DNA from: Candidatus Kryptoniota bacterium | Lineage (GTDB): Bacteria; Bacteroidota; Ignavibacteria; Kryptoniales; JAKASW01 | Assembly (NCBI GenBank): GCA_024641705.1 | Contig: JAHECO010000010.1 | Location: forward strand, 37,228-101,227 | Length of the DNA stretch: 64,000 nt | Direction of reading: 5' to 3' | Shown: positions 42,218 to 50,874 of the stretch, piece after piece | Numbering within the stretch: the first letter of the stretch is position 1 | Layout: every line of letters begins with the position of its first letter | Notes under the pieces: model-generated | The model's database searches: none | The model's input: the letters and a program-made list of their open reading frames with translations, nothing else | What the model was told of the DNA's origin: nothing | Position numbers and translations under genes: made by a program

Positions 42218-43435
42218 CTACTTGGGTGCCTGTTCGTCGGAACCGTCGGATTCTTCTTCAAAGAATTCCTCGTAAAAGACGTAGGGGTTTTCCCTCGGAT
42301 GAGCAACCATTTCGGGAATCGGTTCGACGCCGATCGCCTCGAGGAAATTGCCCATTCCTACTCTCTGGATGAATTCGCCGATTCTCTCCCGGTTCTTGCC
42401 GTTCTCGGACCAGACTTCATGGATCCTGTCCACCAGCTCTATGAGCTCCGTGTACGGCGGCTCGAGTTTTATAAACGGAATCAAAACGGAAGAGAGGAGC
42501 GCACCCTCGATGATGGGGGCCTTGGATCCTATGAGGATGCAGGCACCGCGATCTTTGCCGGGAGCGAGCGCCTTCGGCATGACGTTTATGCAGTGCATGC
42601 ATTTCACGCATGACTTGTTGTCGATCTTGATTTCCTTGCCGTCCCACGCCATGCATTTGGCCGGACAATTGTCGACGACGTCTCTCTGTATGTTCATGCC
42701 TGACTTCGCATACTCTGCGACGGCAGCTTTGTCGACCTGGATATCGTCTCTCCACGTCCCGATGATGGACATGTCGGATCTAGCGATCGACGCGACGCAG
42801 TCGTTCGGGCAGCCGGACATTTTGAATTTCCATTTATACGGGAACGCCGGCCTGTGCAGCTCGTCCTGATAATGCATGGTCAGAAAATAGGTCAACGCCA
42901 TCGTATCGTAACATGCCCATTCACACCGGGCTTTCCCGCAGCAGCAGCTCGGCGTTCTCACGTCGGAACCGGAGCCGCCGAGGTCAAATCCTAACTCGGT
43001 CAATTCCTGGAATATGGGTTCCAGCTCTTCCGTCCTCGTCCCAAGGAACACCAGGTCTCCGGTGGAGCCGTGCATGTTTGTCAGACCCGAGCCGTGCTTC
43101 TCCCATATATCGCAGAGCTTCCTCAGGACATCAGAAGTGTAGAACCACCCTGCGGGTTGATTAATGCGAAGCGTGTGAAAGTGAGATACGTTGGGAAACT
43201 CTTCAGGAAGGTCGGAGTATCTTCCTATGACGCCGCCGCCGTAACCGAGAACGCCGACTATGCCGCCATGTTTCCAATGGCCGATCCTATCCTCGTACGA
43301 ACGCTCGAGCTGCCCCAGCAGGTCGTCAGCCATCGGGTTCTTTTCGGCCGACGTTTTTATCTCCTTTACGAAACTGGGCCACGCACCTTTCTCGAGCTGA
43401 TCCAGTTGAGGCGTCTTTCTTTTCTTTCCAGCCAT
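42218..43435 (-). CDS. dsrA: dissimilatory sulfite reductase, alpha subunit (DsrA)
   Basis: 405 residues. Sirohaem-proximal cysteines are seen in [15 protein letters not shown] (Cys164-175) and [13 protein letters not shown] (Cys209, 213). The ferredoxin insertion reads [20 protein letters not shown]. Other marks are [10 protein letters not shown]-like [17 protein letters not shown] and [19 protein letters not shown], all diagnostic for DsrA. It is the structural alpha subunit of sulfite reductase. A strong AAAGGAG site precedes the ATG. It is the first gene of the island, with a 490-bp upstream region that must hold the promoter. Confidence 0.97.
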   Translation of the reverse strand: MAGKKRKTPQLDQLEKGAWPSFVKEIKTSAEKNPMADDLLGQLERSYEDRIGHWKHGGIVGVLGYGGGVIGRYSDLPEEFPNVSHFHTLRINQPAGWFYTSDVLRKLCDIWEKHGSGLTNMHGSTGDLVFLGTRTEELEPIFQELTELGFDLGGSGSDVRTPSCCCGKARCEWACYDTMALTYFLTMHYQDELHRPAFPYKWKFKMSGCPNDCVASIARSDMSIIGTWRDDIQVDKAAVAEYAKSGMNIQRDVVDNCPAKCMAWDGKEIKIDNKSCVKCMHCINVMPKALAPGKDRGACILIGSKAPIIEGALLSSVLIPFIKLEPPYTELIELVDRIHEVWSENGKNRERIGEFIQRVGMGNFLEAIGVEPIPEMVAHPRENPYVFYEEFFEEESDGSDEQAPK

Positions 43436-43928
43436 CTTAGCTCCTTTGATTCTTAAACCGATGTGTCTTCTTGTCCCATGAGCCGGAGAACTACTCCCTG
43501 TCGGCGGATATTCTCACCGAATGAACAGAGGAGAGAATAACCGTCATCGGCCGGGTCGAAGTTCGTCGACCGTCGGCCGTAATGCTCAAGGGTTTGTTCG
43601 GGAATCTTTCAAGTTGAAATCCATCTGAACGTTTTCGGATTAGATGAACACAGAATGAACATAAACTTGAGTGAAGGGAGAAACAAGAAACAGCAGGGGT
43701 TTTGTATTCTGAGTGTTGAATGTCGAAGTCGAGACACCGCACGCACACAGACAGCCGAACAATCCTTCGACACTCCGCTTTGTCCGACGGGTCTAACTGA
43801 GCAGACAATTCGCTGTCAGCCTATCACGATTTCGAACCTGATGTTATGAACGGCAGGATACGGCTCCGCGATGGGCAGCAAGCATACATGGCTACTGCCC
43901 CGGGCATGTGACACAGGATCGCGTGAGA
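43436..43928. other. upstream region of dsrA (promoter region, no gene)
   Basis: 493 bp between dsrA and the transposase-like gene, which is read on the same strand and ends here. I find no TTTG-N20-TA promoter like those at 50.6 and 51.4 kb. The sequence AGACACATC on the minus strand (43462-43470), close to the dsrA ribosome site, repeats the first nine bases of the box shared by those promoters. TGTATTCTGAG at 43703-43713 recurs before sat. Confidence 0.45.
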
Positions 43929-45059
43929 TTACTTGATCGGAATTTGCAGCGACCTTACCGCTAATTCCACGATGAAAGTCTTCATTTCAGGGCTGTCGAT
44001 CTGGACGTCCAGGGGTTTGGGCAGCGTACCACAATTGAAGTTCGTGAAATGAGTTTCACATGGACGCTGAAGGTAAAGTGAAAGGCGGCTGAACCCGATC
44101 GGAAGAGGCTCCAGCATCCACCATGCGATCCATCCGTTTATCACGGGATACGGGTCGTACTTGATCATGTGAAACTTCTCGAACCTTTTGTGGAAAGCCG
44201 CCAGCAGACCTTCAAACCGCGTCGAAGGGGTCTGGTTGACCCTCTCCTGAAGCCGCTTGAGAAAGCAATCCCTCGAATTGAGTACGAGCTGCTTCACCCT
44301 CTTGTCCTTGAATATCACCAGGTAGTCCTCAAGCATGCATGGACCGTTATTCATGCGGGCTATCATTGCCTCCTGGATCAATTTCTTCGCATCCACGGAA
44401 TGATGGAGCTCATCCTTCAATTCTCTGTCATAGCAGGTCCTGGTGAAGTTGTGAAGCGTCACCGAGTAAGGAAAGACAACTTTCAGAGCGTCTTCGATTA
44501 CTTTGAACCCGTAAGACATGAAAGTGGGACATACGACTCCCCTGCAATTCAGTCGATCCAGCAAGGTTATCCAAATATCCTCCGATTCACACTCACCAAT
44601 CTCGAAACCGAGCACAACGGTCGACAGCGCATCTATCGCCATCGCCAGATACATCGAGTGCCCGTTGGAATCGTCCGAGTTGGCCTTGAACTTTTCACCG
44701 ACAAGGTGGATCAACCGGGACTCGTGTTTCGGCGTGCAAGCATCGAGGTAGTCCTCCCAGAAGGAGCAGCCCCCGAGGTATTCCCGGATCTTCTGGTTGA
44801 TCCTGATCGGAGAACTCTGGTAAACGGAGCGGAGATCGCGGTAGGAACATCCTCCGAGGTACTCTTTGGCCAAACGGCCAAAGTTTGGAGTCTGCCTCCG
44901 CGGCGGATTCTTCACCCAGGTTTTCTTGCACCGAATACACCTGTAGCGAAGGTTATTGGCCGAAGTCTTTCCGTGTTTAACTACTTTTGAACTGTGACAA
45001 AAGGGACACACTACACTTTTTTGAATCTCGAAACATGAAGTTGCTAGTTGTGGAGTCAT
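43929..45059 (-). CDS. transposase-like protein with zinc ribbon, possibly inactive
   Basis: 376 residues. An IS1-type zinc ribbon starts the protein (VVCPFCHSSKVVKHGKT ... RYRCIRCKKTW), then a helix-turn-helix region. A central RNase-H-like core with the first Asp in YLAMAIDALSTVVLGFEIG follows. In IS256/IS1249-type enzymes the next strand carries DG before a helix; here it reads FMSYGFKVIEDALKVVFP, so the second catalytic Asp seems absent, and the usual CxxH-R motif is LHNFTRTCYDREL. No terminal inverted repeats or target duplications are visible in the flanks. It separates the dsr island from the Hmc-like operon. It may be a decayed or domesticated transposase. Confidence 0.6.
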   Translation of the reverse strand: MTPQLATSCFEIQKSVVCPFCHSSKVVKHGKTSANNLRYRCIRCKKTWVKNPPRRQTPNFGRLAKEYLGGCSYRDLRSVYQSSPIRINQKIREYLGGCSFWEDYLDACTPKHESRLIHLVGEKFKANSDDSNGHSMYLAMAIDALSTVVLGFEIGECESEDIWITLLDRLNCRGVVCPTFMSYGFKVIEDALKVVFPYSVTLHNFTRTCYDRELKDELHHSVDAKKLIQEAMIARMNNGPCMLEDYLVIFKDKRVKQLVLNSRDCFLKRLQERVNQTPSTRFEGLLAAFHKRFEKFHMIKYDPYPVINGWIAWWMLEPLPIGFSRLSLYLQRPCETHFTNFNCGTLPKPLDVQIDSPEMKTFIVELAVRSLQIPIK

Positions 45060-45590
45060 CGGTTTTCACCTGCCATTGCCCGGATGTGTTATTGTGCCCC
45101 AAACAGCCCCGATTGCTTTTTAAATGCCCTAAAGTTTGCGGCAAAAATCCCGCGGAGTTTGATGATGTTCTAAATCGATCTGCACATACACACGTATAAG
45201 CCACTTTCTGCATCACTCCTTCTGACCGACTACTAATAGTCCAATCTACATGCCGAAATGTAATTCCATCACTTTGGAGCTGATGAAGCCTACGTGCACG
45301 ACCGAAAGTGTTTAACTCGACAACACTTTCGAGCTACCGCGCGTTAATAATTCCTACGACTCGGGGGGATTGCTGTCGTGGGACGAAGGATGGAGTCAGT
45401 TTTCTCAGATTGGAAGGGTGATGCCGACCGTGGCTTGTCTTAAATGATGAAGACAATTAACCCACATGCCGGATACAATGAGGCAAGATTGGTCGCTCTG
45501 CTGCGGAAAAAGATTCAGCGGGATACGATTCAAGCGGCGTGATTGAAAGGCGGCTATCGAATCAAGCGGATCGAAATGTCACACGGGCAG
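45060..45590. other. intergenic region with perfect palindrome at 45303-45331
   Basis: 531 bp without a supported gene, between the cytochrome-fusion stop and the transposase-like start. CGAAAGTGTT (45303-45312) and AACACTTTCG (45322-45331) form a perfect ten-base inverted repeat with a nine-base AT-rich loop. There is no T-run on either side, so it could be an operator or a leftover transposon end rather than a terminator. I see no other structure. Confidence 0.5.
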
Positions 45591-47507
45591 TCACTTGACG
45601 CTCAGCCCGACATCCGGCAGAACCACGTTATCGAAATGCGGGACACTGATATCCCATTTCATTCCGGCCCTGAGATTCGGAGGCGTTCCTACTCTATGAC
45701 ATGTGGTGCAGAGAGCCAGGTCCTGTTTATCCTTTACCACTTTAGCTTCGACGACGTGGCAGGAGACGCACATCTTGTGCATGGCATCCGTGTAGGACAG
45801 TATATGGTACGCCGGTGTAGCGCCAACTCCGATCGTTGTGAATTTGTAAAAGGGATGGCACGCCGTGCACTTTTTTGCCGATTGGGCGGTTCGAGTTACC
45901 CCGGCGGTGTGGCAGTCATCGCATTTGAGCTTGGCTCCAGCAGGCGATGCGTGCCAGTCATGTCTGAAGAAGTCCGCTTGCGCATACATGCTTGCATGAC
46001 ATTCCCAGCATTCGCTTAGACGTTCTCCCGGAAGGTTCAGGTGATGACAGACACTGCAACTATCCTTTCCCGCCAGCGCGAAGCCGCTGGTGTCGTCTGC
46101 CGGGCTTGTCGGTATTTTATGTGTTCGGATCCACGAGATGTGCGCCTGGTGAGGGAATTCGACGAACTGATCATCCCTGTTGCCATCGATGCACAGCGTA
46201 TCGATACCCGTCGCGCGGCTGACCGTCACACTGTCTATACCTTCCGCATGCAATTTTCTCCCGGGCATGAACGCCATACCGACGGCGAAGCTTAACACAA
46301 ACGCGAGTGTGTGCTTGGTCAGTGATGCGATCCTCGGTACCCCTAACCACGTCCTCGAGGAATAGTCGAACGACGGAGGCGTATGCGGCAAGGATTGCGG
46401 ATCTTCGGGACGTATTTCCCAGATGTGGAAACGTTCGGTTACGAACAGGAAGGCAAGGGCTGCTGCCGACACGATGCCCAGGCTTATCGCGATTTCCATC
46501 CATGACGGCGTATATGACGCGGTGGAGTCAAGCATCGCCAGTCCTCCGACGTCGATCCGGTTGAGCACCATTCCAATCACCACCATCGAGGAGCCGACCC
46601 ACTGAACCTTGCTGTTCCTTCGCAATTTCGGGACTGCGAACAACGCCATAGGTATCAAGGTCGACACCAGGATTTCCACTATGAAAAGATCGCTCTGCCA
46701 GTTACCATTGAATATCAATCCGAATTTTCCGGCCGCCACGATATCGGTCATCTTCACTATGAAATAGACGGCGAGGACCCATACAGCGGCCCCGCACAGT
46801 TTTCCGACCAACGGCGTTTCCGGTTCACGGCGGTAGAGCCAGTGGGATATAAGACTTTCGAAAGCAACCATCATCAGGCCAAGCGCCACGGCAGAAATGA
46901 AGAATTGGATCGGAAGTATATGTGAATACCACAGCGGAAAAAGCCTGTATGGCATGATCAAAAACAAGGTCCCAAGAGACGATTGATGAAGTGTCGAAAG
47001 CATTATGCCGAGGAGAACGAGCGGGAACCGGAACCTCATGAGAAAATTCCTGACCCTGGCGTAGCGGCTGGATTCTTCAAGCGGGACCGGACTGAATTCG
47101 AGCAACAAGACGGTCGTGTAGAGCATGACGCACCAGCCGACCTCGAACAACGGCGAATGAGGATTCCAGTAGATTATCATGTGCCAGATATTCCACGGCA
47201 ACCCAAGGTCGACGAGCAAACCTGCCACTACGGCAAGGTAGCCGAGGAAAGCTGTCAACACGGCTGGCCGAACCAGCGGGTGAAATTCTTCCCGCTTCAT
47301 GATATAGAAGATCGCCGTCGTCACGAACCCTCCGGCAGCCAGGGCAACTCCCGCCATCACATCGAAACCTATCCAGAAGCCCCACGGCGTCTTGTCGTTC
47401 AGATTGGTCGTAACGCCCAACCCGAAGACGTACCGGTTCAGCGCTATCGCAGCGGCGAAGCCTGTCATGAGCCACAAGACTAGTTTTGTATTCTGCACCC
47501 TATTCAT
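45591..47507 (-). CDS. NrfD/HmcC-type membrane subunit fused to a hexahaem cytochrome c
   Basis: 638 residues. Residues ~1-380 are an NrfD-like (HybB/HmcC) protein with about ten transmembrane helices: TPWGFWIGFDVMAGVALAAGG, GLPWNIWHMIIYWNPHSPLFEVGW and FPLVLLGIMLSTLHQSSLGTLF. One further helix at ~395-415 (HTLAFVLSFAVGMAFMPG) leads to a soluble domain with six c-type motifs: CSVCH, CWECH, CDDCH, CTACH, CVSCH and CTTCH, with extra His residues (FFRHDWH, AYHIL) as distal ligands in class III style. In known Hmc, Nhc and Ohc complexes the cytochrome and the NrfD subunit are separate proteins, so this is a fusion of HmcC and HmcA roles. It is the last gene of the operon; the start overlaps the ferredoxin gene by 8 bp. 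Confidence 0.9.
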   Translation of the reverse strand: MNRVQNTKLVLWLMTGFAAAIALNRYVFGLGVTTNLNDKTPWGFWIGFDVMAGVALAAGGFVTTAIFYIMKREEFHPLVRPAVLTAFLGYLAVVAGLLVDLGLPWNIWHMIIYWNPHSPLFEVGWCVMLYTTVLLLEFSPVPLEESSRYARVRNFLMRFRFPLVLLGIMLSTLHQSSLGTLFLIMPYRLFPLWYSHILPIQFFISAVALGLMMVAFESLISHWLYRREPETPLVGKLCGAAVWVLAVYFIVKMTDIVAAGKFGLIFNGNWQSDLFIVEILVSTLIPMALFAVPKLRRNSKVQWVGSSMVVIGMVLNRIDVGGLAMLDSTASYTPSWMEIAISLGIVSAAALAFLFVTERFHIWEIRPEDPQSLPHTPPSFDYSSRTWLGVPRIASLTKHTLAFVLSFAVGMAFMPGRKLHAEGIDSVTVSRATGIDTLCIDGNRDDQFVEFPHQAHISWIRTHKIPTSPADDTSGFALAGKDSCSVCHHLNLPGERLSECWECHASMYAQADFFRHDWHASPAGAKLKCDDCHTAGVTRTAQSAKKCTACHPFYKFTTIGVGATPAYHILSYTDAMHKMCVSCHVVEAKVVKDKQDLALCTTCHRVGTPPNLRAGMKWDISVPHFDNVVLPDVGLSVK

Positions 47508-48270
47508 CGGAGGGTTCCTTCTTCTTGCCTTGTTCCTTGTCCATTTTCATCCTGCGGCGGATAATCCAGCTGAGCCCGAGCATCACCCCTCCCATGCCGA
47601 CGAATGCATACGGCACCGATTCCATTGCCGCCGCCGTCTCTTTGGGAAGCGCCGCGCCGTTCGGCCTGGTCGGATAAGTGAGGAAGTCGAGATCGATGTC
47701 CGACAAGTATAAAACGGAAGTGCCGCCCACCTCATGTTCACCCCACACCCTCTTGATGTATTTGGACGGGTTCTCATTTATTCGTCTGTGAGCCACCTTA
47801 AGAAGTTCGTCGCGGTCCCCGAACATCGTCGCCCCCGTCGGACAGGCCTGTGTGCATGCCGGCTGCTCGCCTATCCTGATCCTGTCATAACACAGGATAC
47901 ATTTCTCCACATGCGGGACTGTCTTGTCCCAGTCGTAACGCGGGATGCCGAACGGACACGCCATCATGCAGTAGCGGCATCCGAGGCATTTGGCGCTGTC
48001 GTATGTCACCGCGCCTATCTCCGTCTTGTGCAATGCCCCCACCGGGCAAACGGAAGCACACGCCGGCTCGAGACAGTGACGACATTGTTTGCGGACGTAA
48101 CGATCGCCGTCCTTGCGGATTACCGAGGTCCAGTTTTCCGCGGACAGCCCGTCATTCTTATCCCACACTCTCGGCACGTCCATTTCCAGGTTGTGCGCTA
48201 CCTTGCAGGCAGAAACACACTTAAGGCAGCCGATGCATTTTGTAACATCGGTCAGAATCGCTTTACTCAA
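47500..48270 (-). CDS. HmcB-like ferredoxin subunit with C-terminal membrane helix
   Basis: 256 residues, TTG start in a TTGA overlap with the preceding stop. Four [4Fe-4S] clusters are expected from CIGCLKCVSACKVAHN, CRHCLEPACASVCPVGA, CLGCRYCMMACPFGIP and CILCYDRIRIGEQPACTQACPTGA, the DMSO-reductase-B/HmcB pattern. A single membrane helix lies at ~218-236 (YAFVGMGGVMLGLSWII), followed by a very basic tail (RRRMKMDKEQGKKK). No Sec or Tat signal is present, unlike DsrO. It would connect the NrfD-cytochrome fusion to the other subunits. Which side of the membrane carries the clusters is not clear from the sequence. Confidence 0.87.
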   Translation of the reverse strand: MSKAILTDVTKCIGCLKCVSACKVAHNLEMDVPRVWDKNDGLSAENWTSVIRKDGDRYVRKQCRHCLEPACASVCPVGALHKTEIGAVTYDSAKCLGCRYCMMACPFGIPRYDWDKTVPHVEKCILCYDRIRIGEQPACTQACPTGATMFGDRDELLKVAHRRINENPSKYIKRVWGEHEVGGTSVLYLSDIDLDFLTYPTRPNGAALPKETAAAMESVPYAFVGMGGVMLGLSWIIRRRMKMDKEQGKKKEPSDE

Positions 48271-48977
48271 ACCGGTGCTCCCTTTTTATTAAGCGTGGTG
48301 CAAATGTCATCATCGGTCTCGGGCGGAAACTTCCAGGCTAATGCACAGACGACCTGAGACAATGGTGCCAGCACGCAGTGCGCTATCTTCGAGAAAGGTA
48401 TTAGGACGAATATTAATTCGGCAGACAAAACATGTACTAGCATGAGAACCTGATAGCTCCCGGGCCCCACATCCACGTTTGCGCAGATGAACCCGGTCAC
48501 GAAGGGGACCAGGAGCAGAAGGAGCCATAGATAGTCCCGGCCAAGGCTCAGGGCACGCATTGCCTTCACCGTCAAACGACTGATGAGGAGGAACAACGCG
48601 GAGGCTATGGTGCAGATCGTCAGCCAGAAGGCCCATGAGTACGGAAGCGCCGGCCAGGAAATTCCGACCGCTTCCTTCCAGAGATTGACGTGAGCGAAGA
48701 AAAACAACGGGACAATTATGAGCCCTATGTGAAAGACTATGGACAACAAAGAATACACGTGCCGTTCCCGGATCACTCTCTTCACAGGGAAAAACCATTC
48801 GAAAGACCGGCTGAAGATAAGCTTCCACGGCATTTTCTTGTCCGTCGTTCTGCGGTAGGCTCTGTACATCCCGATAATGTCAAGAAACAGAAGACGTGCC
48901 AACCCGAGCACCATAATCGCGAAGGTAAGCCGAAAGAGCGGGCCACGGGCAAAATCCAGAAGGGCTCCCATATTCAT
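48267..48977 (-). CDS. HmcE/DsrM-like cytochrome b membrane subunit
   Basis: 236 residues with about five transmembrane helices. His residues in SIVFHIGLIIVPLFFFAHVNLW and LMLVHVLSAELIFVLIPFSKIAHCVLAPL suit NarI-type haem b ligation. It is shorter than DsrM (330) and matches HmcE. It should pass electrons between quinone and the HdrD-like subunit encoded just before it. The start overlaps the preceding stop as ATGA (48974-48977), showing translational coupling. Confidence 0.85.
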   Translation of the reverse strand: MNMGALLDFARGPLFRLTFAIMVLGLARLLFLDIIGMYRAYRRTTDKKMPWKLIFSRSFEWFFPVKRVIRERHVYSLLSIVFHIGLIIVPLFFFAHVNLWKEAVGISWPALPYSWAFWLTICTIASALFLLISRLTVKAMRALSLGRDYLWLLLLLVPFVTGFICANVDVGPGSYQVLMLVHVLSAELIFVLIPFSKIAHCVLAPLSQVVCALAWKFPPETDDDICTTLNKKGAPV

Positions 48978-50437
48978 TTCTCCTTCTCGATTACTTGCGC
49001 TTCCTTCTCGACGCGCAGCGATTCATCAAAAATGATCGCCTTGTAGATCAGGTCATGGAATCCGACGACACGGCAGTTCAATCCCTGGTCTTCAACCAGT
49101 TCTCTGAGCTGTTTCTTGCAGTTCGCACACGGAGCGACGAGGATTTCACAACCCGACTTCCGGATCTGGTCCGCTTTCAATTTTCCGCCGATCGTCGTCC
49201 TGTACGGCCTGACCTCATCAATCGAGACCGTCCCGCCCCCGCCGCCGCAGCAGATGTTGTCTTCACCGGTGGGTGTCATCTCGACATAATTCCTGCAGAA
49301 TGCCTTCAGGACTTCGCGGGGCTGGTTCACTATCCACCTGTTCCGGGCATAGTTACACGGATCATGGTATGCGACTTTCTCCGTCACGATGTCCGGGTCG
49401 AGCTTGAGTCTTCCCTCTTTCCACACCCTGTGAGTGTACTCGAGGATGTTTACAACGGGAGTCGCGTCGCTTCCCCCGCAGTATGTCGGTATGAACTGTT
49501 TGGCGGTGCGGGACGCATGCCCGCATTCGCCGATGAGAATTTTCCTGCCGTGAAGCCTGTTGGTCTCTTCGTCGACTTTCCTGACCACTCTTTCAATTAT
49601 CCGGTCGCTGTAGAACAACCCGTAGTTGATCCCGTCGTAGTATCCCGTGCCGATTGTCCAGGAGTCACCCGTCGCAGTGAACACGGCGGCAATTCCCATC
49701 AGCGATTCCGCCTCCATGAGGTAGTCACTGACAGCCGGGAAGAACACATGTTCGCTCCCGTCGACGTCGACGGGGAACCTGATCCTTACGCCTTTTTCCT
49801 CGAACATATCGCCTTCGAGAAACTCGAGTGTGTCTTTCAGCGCGGGTACCGGTATCGCCGACGTGTTCTTGAAGGGACCTTCGAGTTGTGCGCGCGTGCT
49901 GACGACAAGTGCGCGCGGGACGATACCGATCTCGCTCAGTATGTAACGGCCGAGATGAGTGATCAGACCGTGGTCCAGTCCGAGCGGACATTCAAGGGCG
50001 CACCTGCGGCAGGCCGTGCAATTCCAGAATGTGTCTGCCATCTCCTGGATTTTCTCATCCGTCAGATATCCGTTGCCGGTAATCCGCCCTCTCAGAAGGC
50101 CCCCGAGCGTGAAATGACGGCGATAGACATCGAGCAAAAGTCCGGAACGGTAGCACGGGATATCCTTCGGGTCACCGGTTGCCTGGTAGATCTGACAGGC
50201 GGCGGCACACCGCAAGCACCTGGCGGTCATTCGTATGAAATGGTCCAGGACCATTTTGTAGTTGGAGTGTTTCAGGATCGCCGCGAATGCTTCCAGGAAA
50301 CGCCGGGGGCGATCGTTCACGTCGATATCTTCAACGTGATACCGGACGTTCAATTTTTGTCTTTCCACGACCTCCGGTTTCTTGGTTGTGGAAAGAGCTT
50401 TCTTACGTTCCTCTTCGGTTAGAATCGTGGTTTTCAT
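48974..50437 (-). CDS. HmcF/DsrK-like HdrD-type iron-sulfur subunit
   Basis: 487 residues. Ferredoxin motifs CLRCAAACQIYQATGDPKDIP and CTACRRCALECPLGLDHG (residues ~73-165) are followed by two CCG domains, with LIGECGHASRTA, YHDPCNYARN and the cluster motif ICCGGGGGTVSIDE, then APCANCKKQL. The cytoplasmic HdrD-like subunit interacts with the cytochrome b subunit. It differs from DsrK at 33532-35151 in length and motif detail. It is the first gene of the Hmc-like operon; a promoter-like module lies ~135 bp upstream. Confidence 0.9.
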   Translation of the reverse strand: MKTTILTEEERKKALSTTKKPEVVERQKLNVRYHVEDIDVNDRPRRFLEAFAAILKHSNYKMVLDHFIRMTARCLRCAAACQIYQATGDPKDIPCYRSGLLLDVYRRHFTLGGLLRGRITGNGYLTDEKIQEMADTFWNCTACRRCALECPLGLDHGLITHLGRYILSEIGIVPRALVVSTRAQLEGPFKNTSAIPVPALKDTLEFLEGDMFEEKGVRIRFPVDVDGSEHVFFPAVSDYLMEAESLMGIAAVFTATGDSWTIGTGYYDGINYGLFYSDRIIERVVRKVDEETNRLHGRKILIGECGHASRTAKQFIPTYCGGSDATPVVNILEYTHRVWKEGRLKLDPDIVTEKVAYHDPCNYARNRWIVNQPREVLKAFCRNYVEMTPTGEDNICCGGGGGTVSIDEVRPYRTTIGGKLKADQIRKSGCEILVAPCANCKKQLRELVEDQGLNCRVVGFHDLIYKAIIFDESLRVEKEAQVIEKEK

Positions 50438-50572
50438 TCAATTCCTGTAAGCTAAGCGCAGAGATGTTTTCAACGCGGTTGATCCCCAAATTGCGACGCA
50501 TGAAAACGATGACGGAATCTCATTCCTGATGCGGCGACATTCGCGTGCCGACCGCGCATATGTGTATGTTCG

Positions 50573-50639
50573 CAAGAAATTAGAGCCGTATGGAAACAGA
50601 AACAAAGCAGACACGAATCGTTGTATCCAAGATGTGTCT
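50573..50639 (-). promoter_or_regulatory. FCB-type promoter with upstream 19-bp box, in front of the Hmc-like operon
   Basis: Read on the minus strand: box AGACACATCTTGGATACAA (50639-50621), 14 bp, TTTG (50606-50603), exactly 20 bp, TAATTTC (50582-50576) followed by TTG. TTTG-N20-TAnnTTT resembles the Bacteroidota-type -33/-7 promoter. The nearest gene start downstream is the HmcF-like gene at 50437, giving a leader of about 130 bases. The same module occurs at 51466-51401. Confidence 0.6.
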
Positions 50640-50756
50640 TCGCAGAATCATCTGATTGGATATATGCTGAGGCAGCTTGCGTGACCACCGTAAGGCCGCT
50701 GCAGCATCTGCTGCATGCGGCTTATGAATGCTTTATTGAAGCTGCCGCCTGATATG

Positions 50757-50874
50757 CTAGTGCTCATCCAACTATCATTTGCTAATCCCGTCGAAGAAAA
50801 ATCTGGCGAGGTGCTCATTCCAACGATAATTTTAGCCGCACGTTGTTTGCTAAAATTAGTTGGAATGGCACTAG
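50757..50874. mobile_element. MITE-like palindromic element
   Basis: An ~118-bp element is bounded by CTAGTGCTCATCCAACT (50757-50773) and AGTTGGAATGGCACTAG (50858-50874), 17-bp terminal inverted repeats with 14 matches, both ending in CTAG. An internal copy (50811-50836) also pairs with the right end (50849-50871) as a long hairpin. The stop codon of the small membrane gene at 50871-50873 lies within the right end. No transposase with such ends is in the window. Confidence 0.55.

Noticed and set aside
43462-43470. Copy of the 19-bp promoter box upstream of dsrA
   Set aside because: Only nine bases match (AGACACATC), and the following TTTG-N20-TAATTTC arrangement is absent; this may be chance.
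48995-50422. 475-codon plus-strand open frame opposite the HmcF-like gene
   Set aside because: It mirrors the codon pattern of the minus-strand gene, has no family motif, and the opposite strand encodes a clear HdrD-like protein with cluster motifs.
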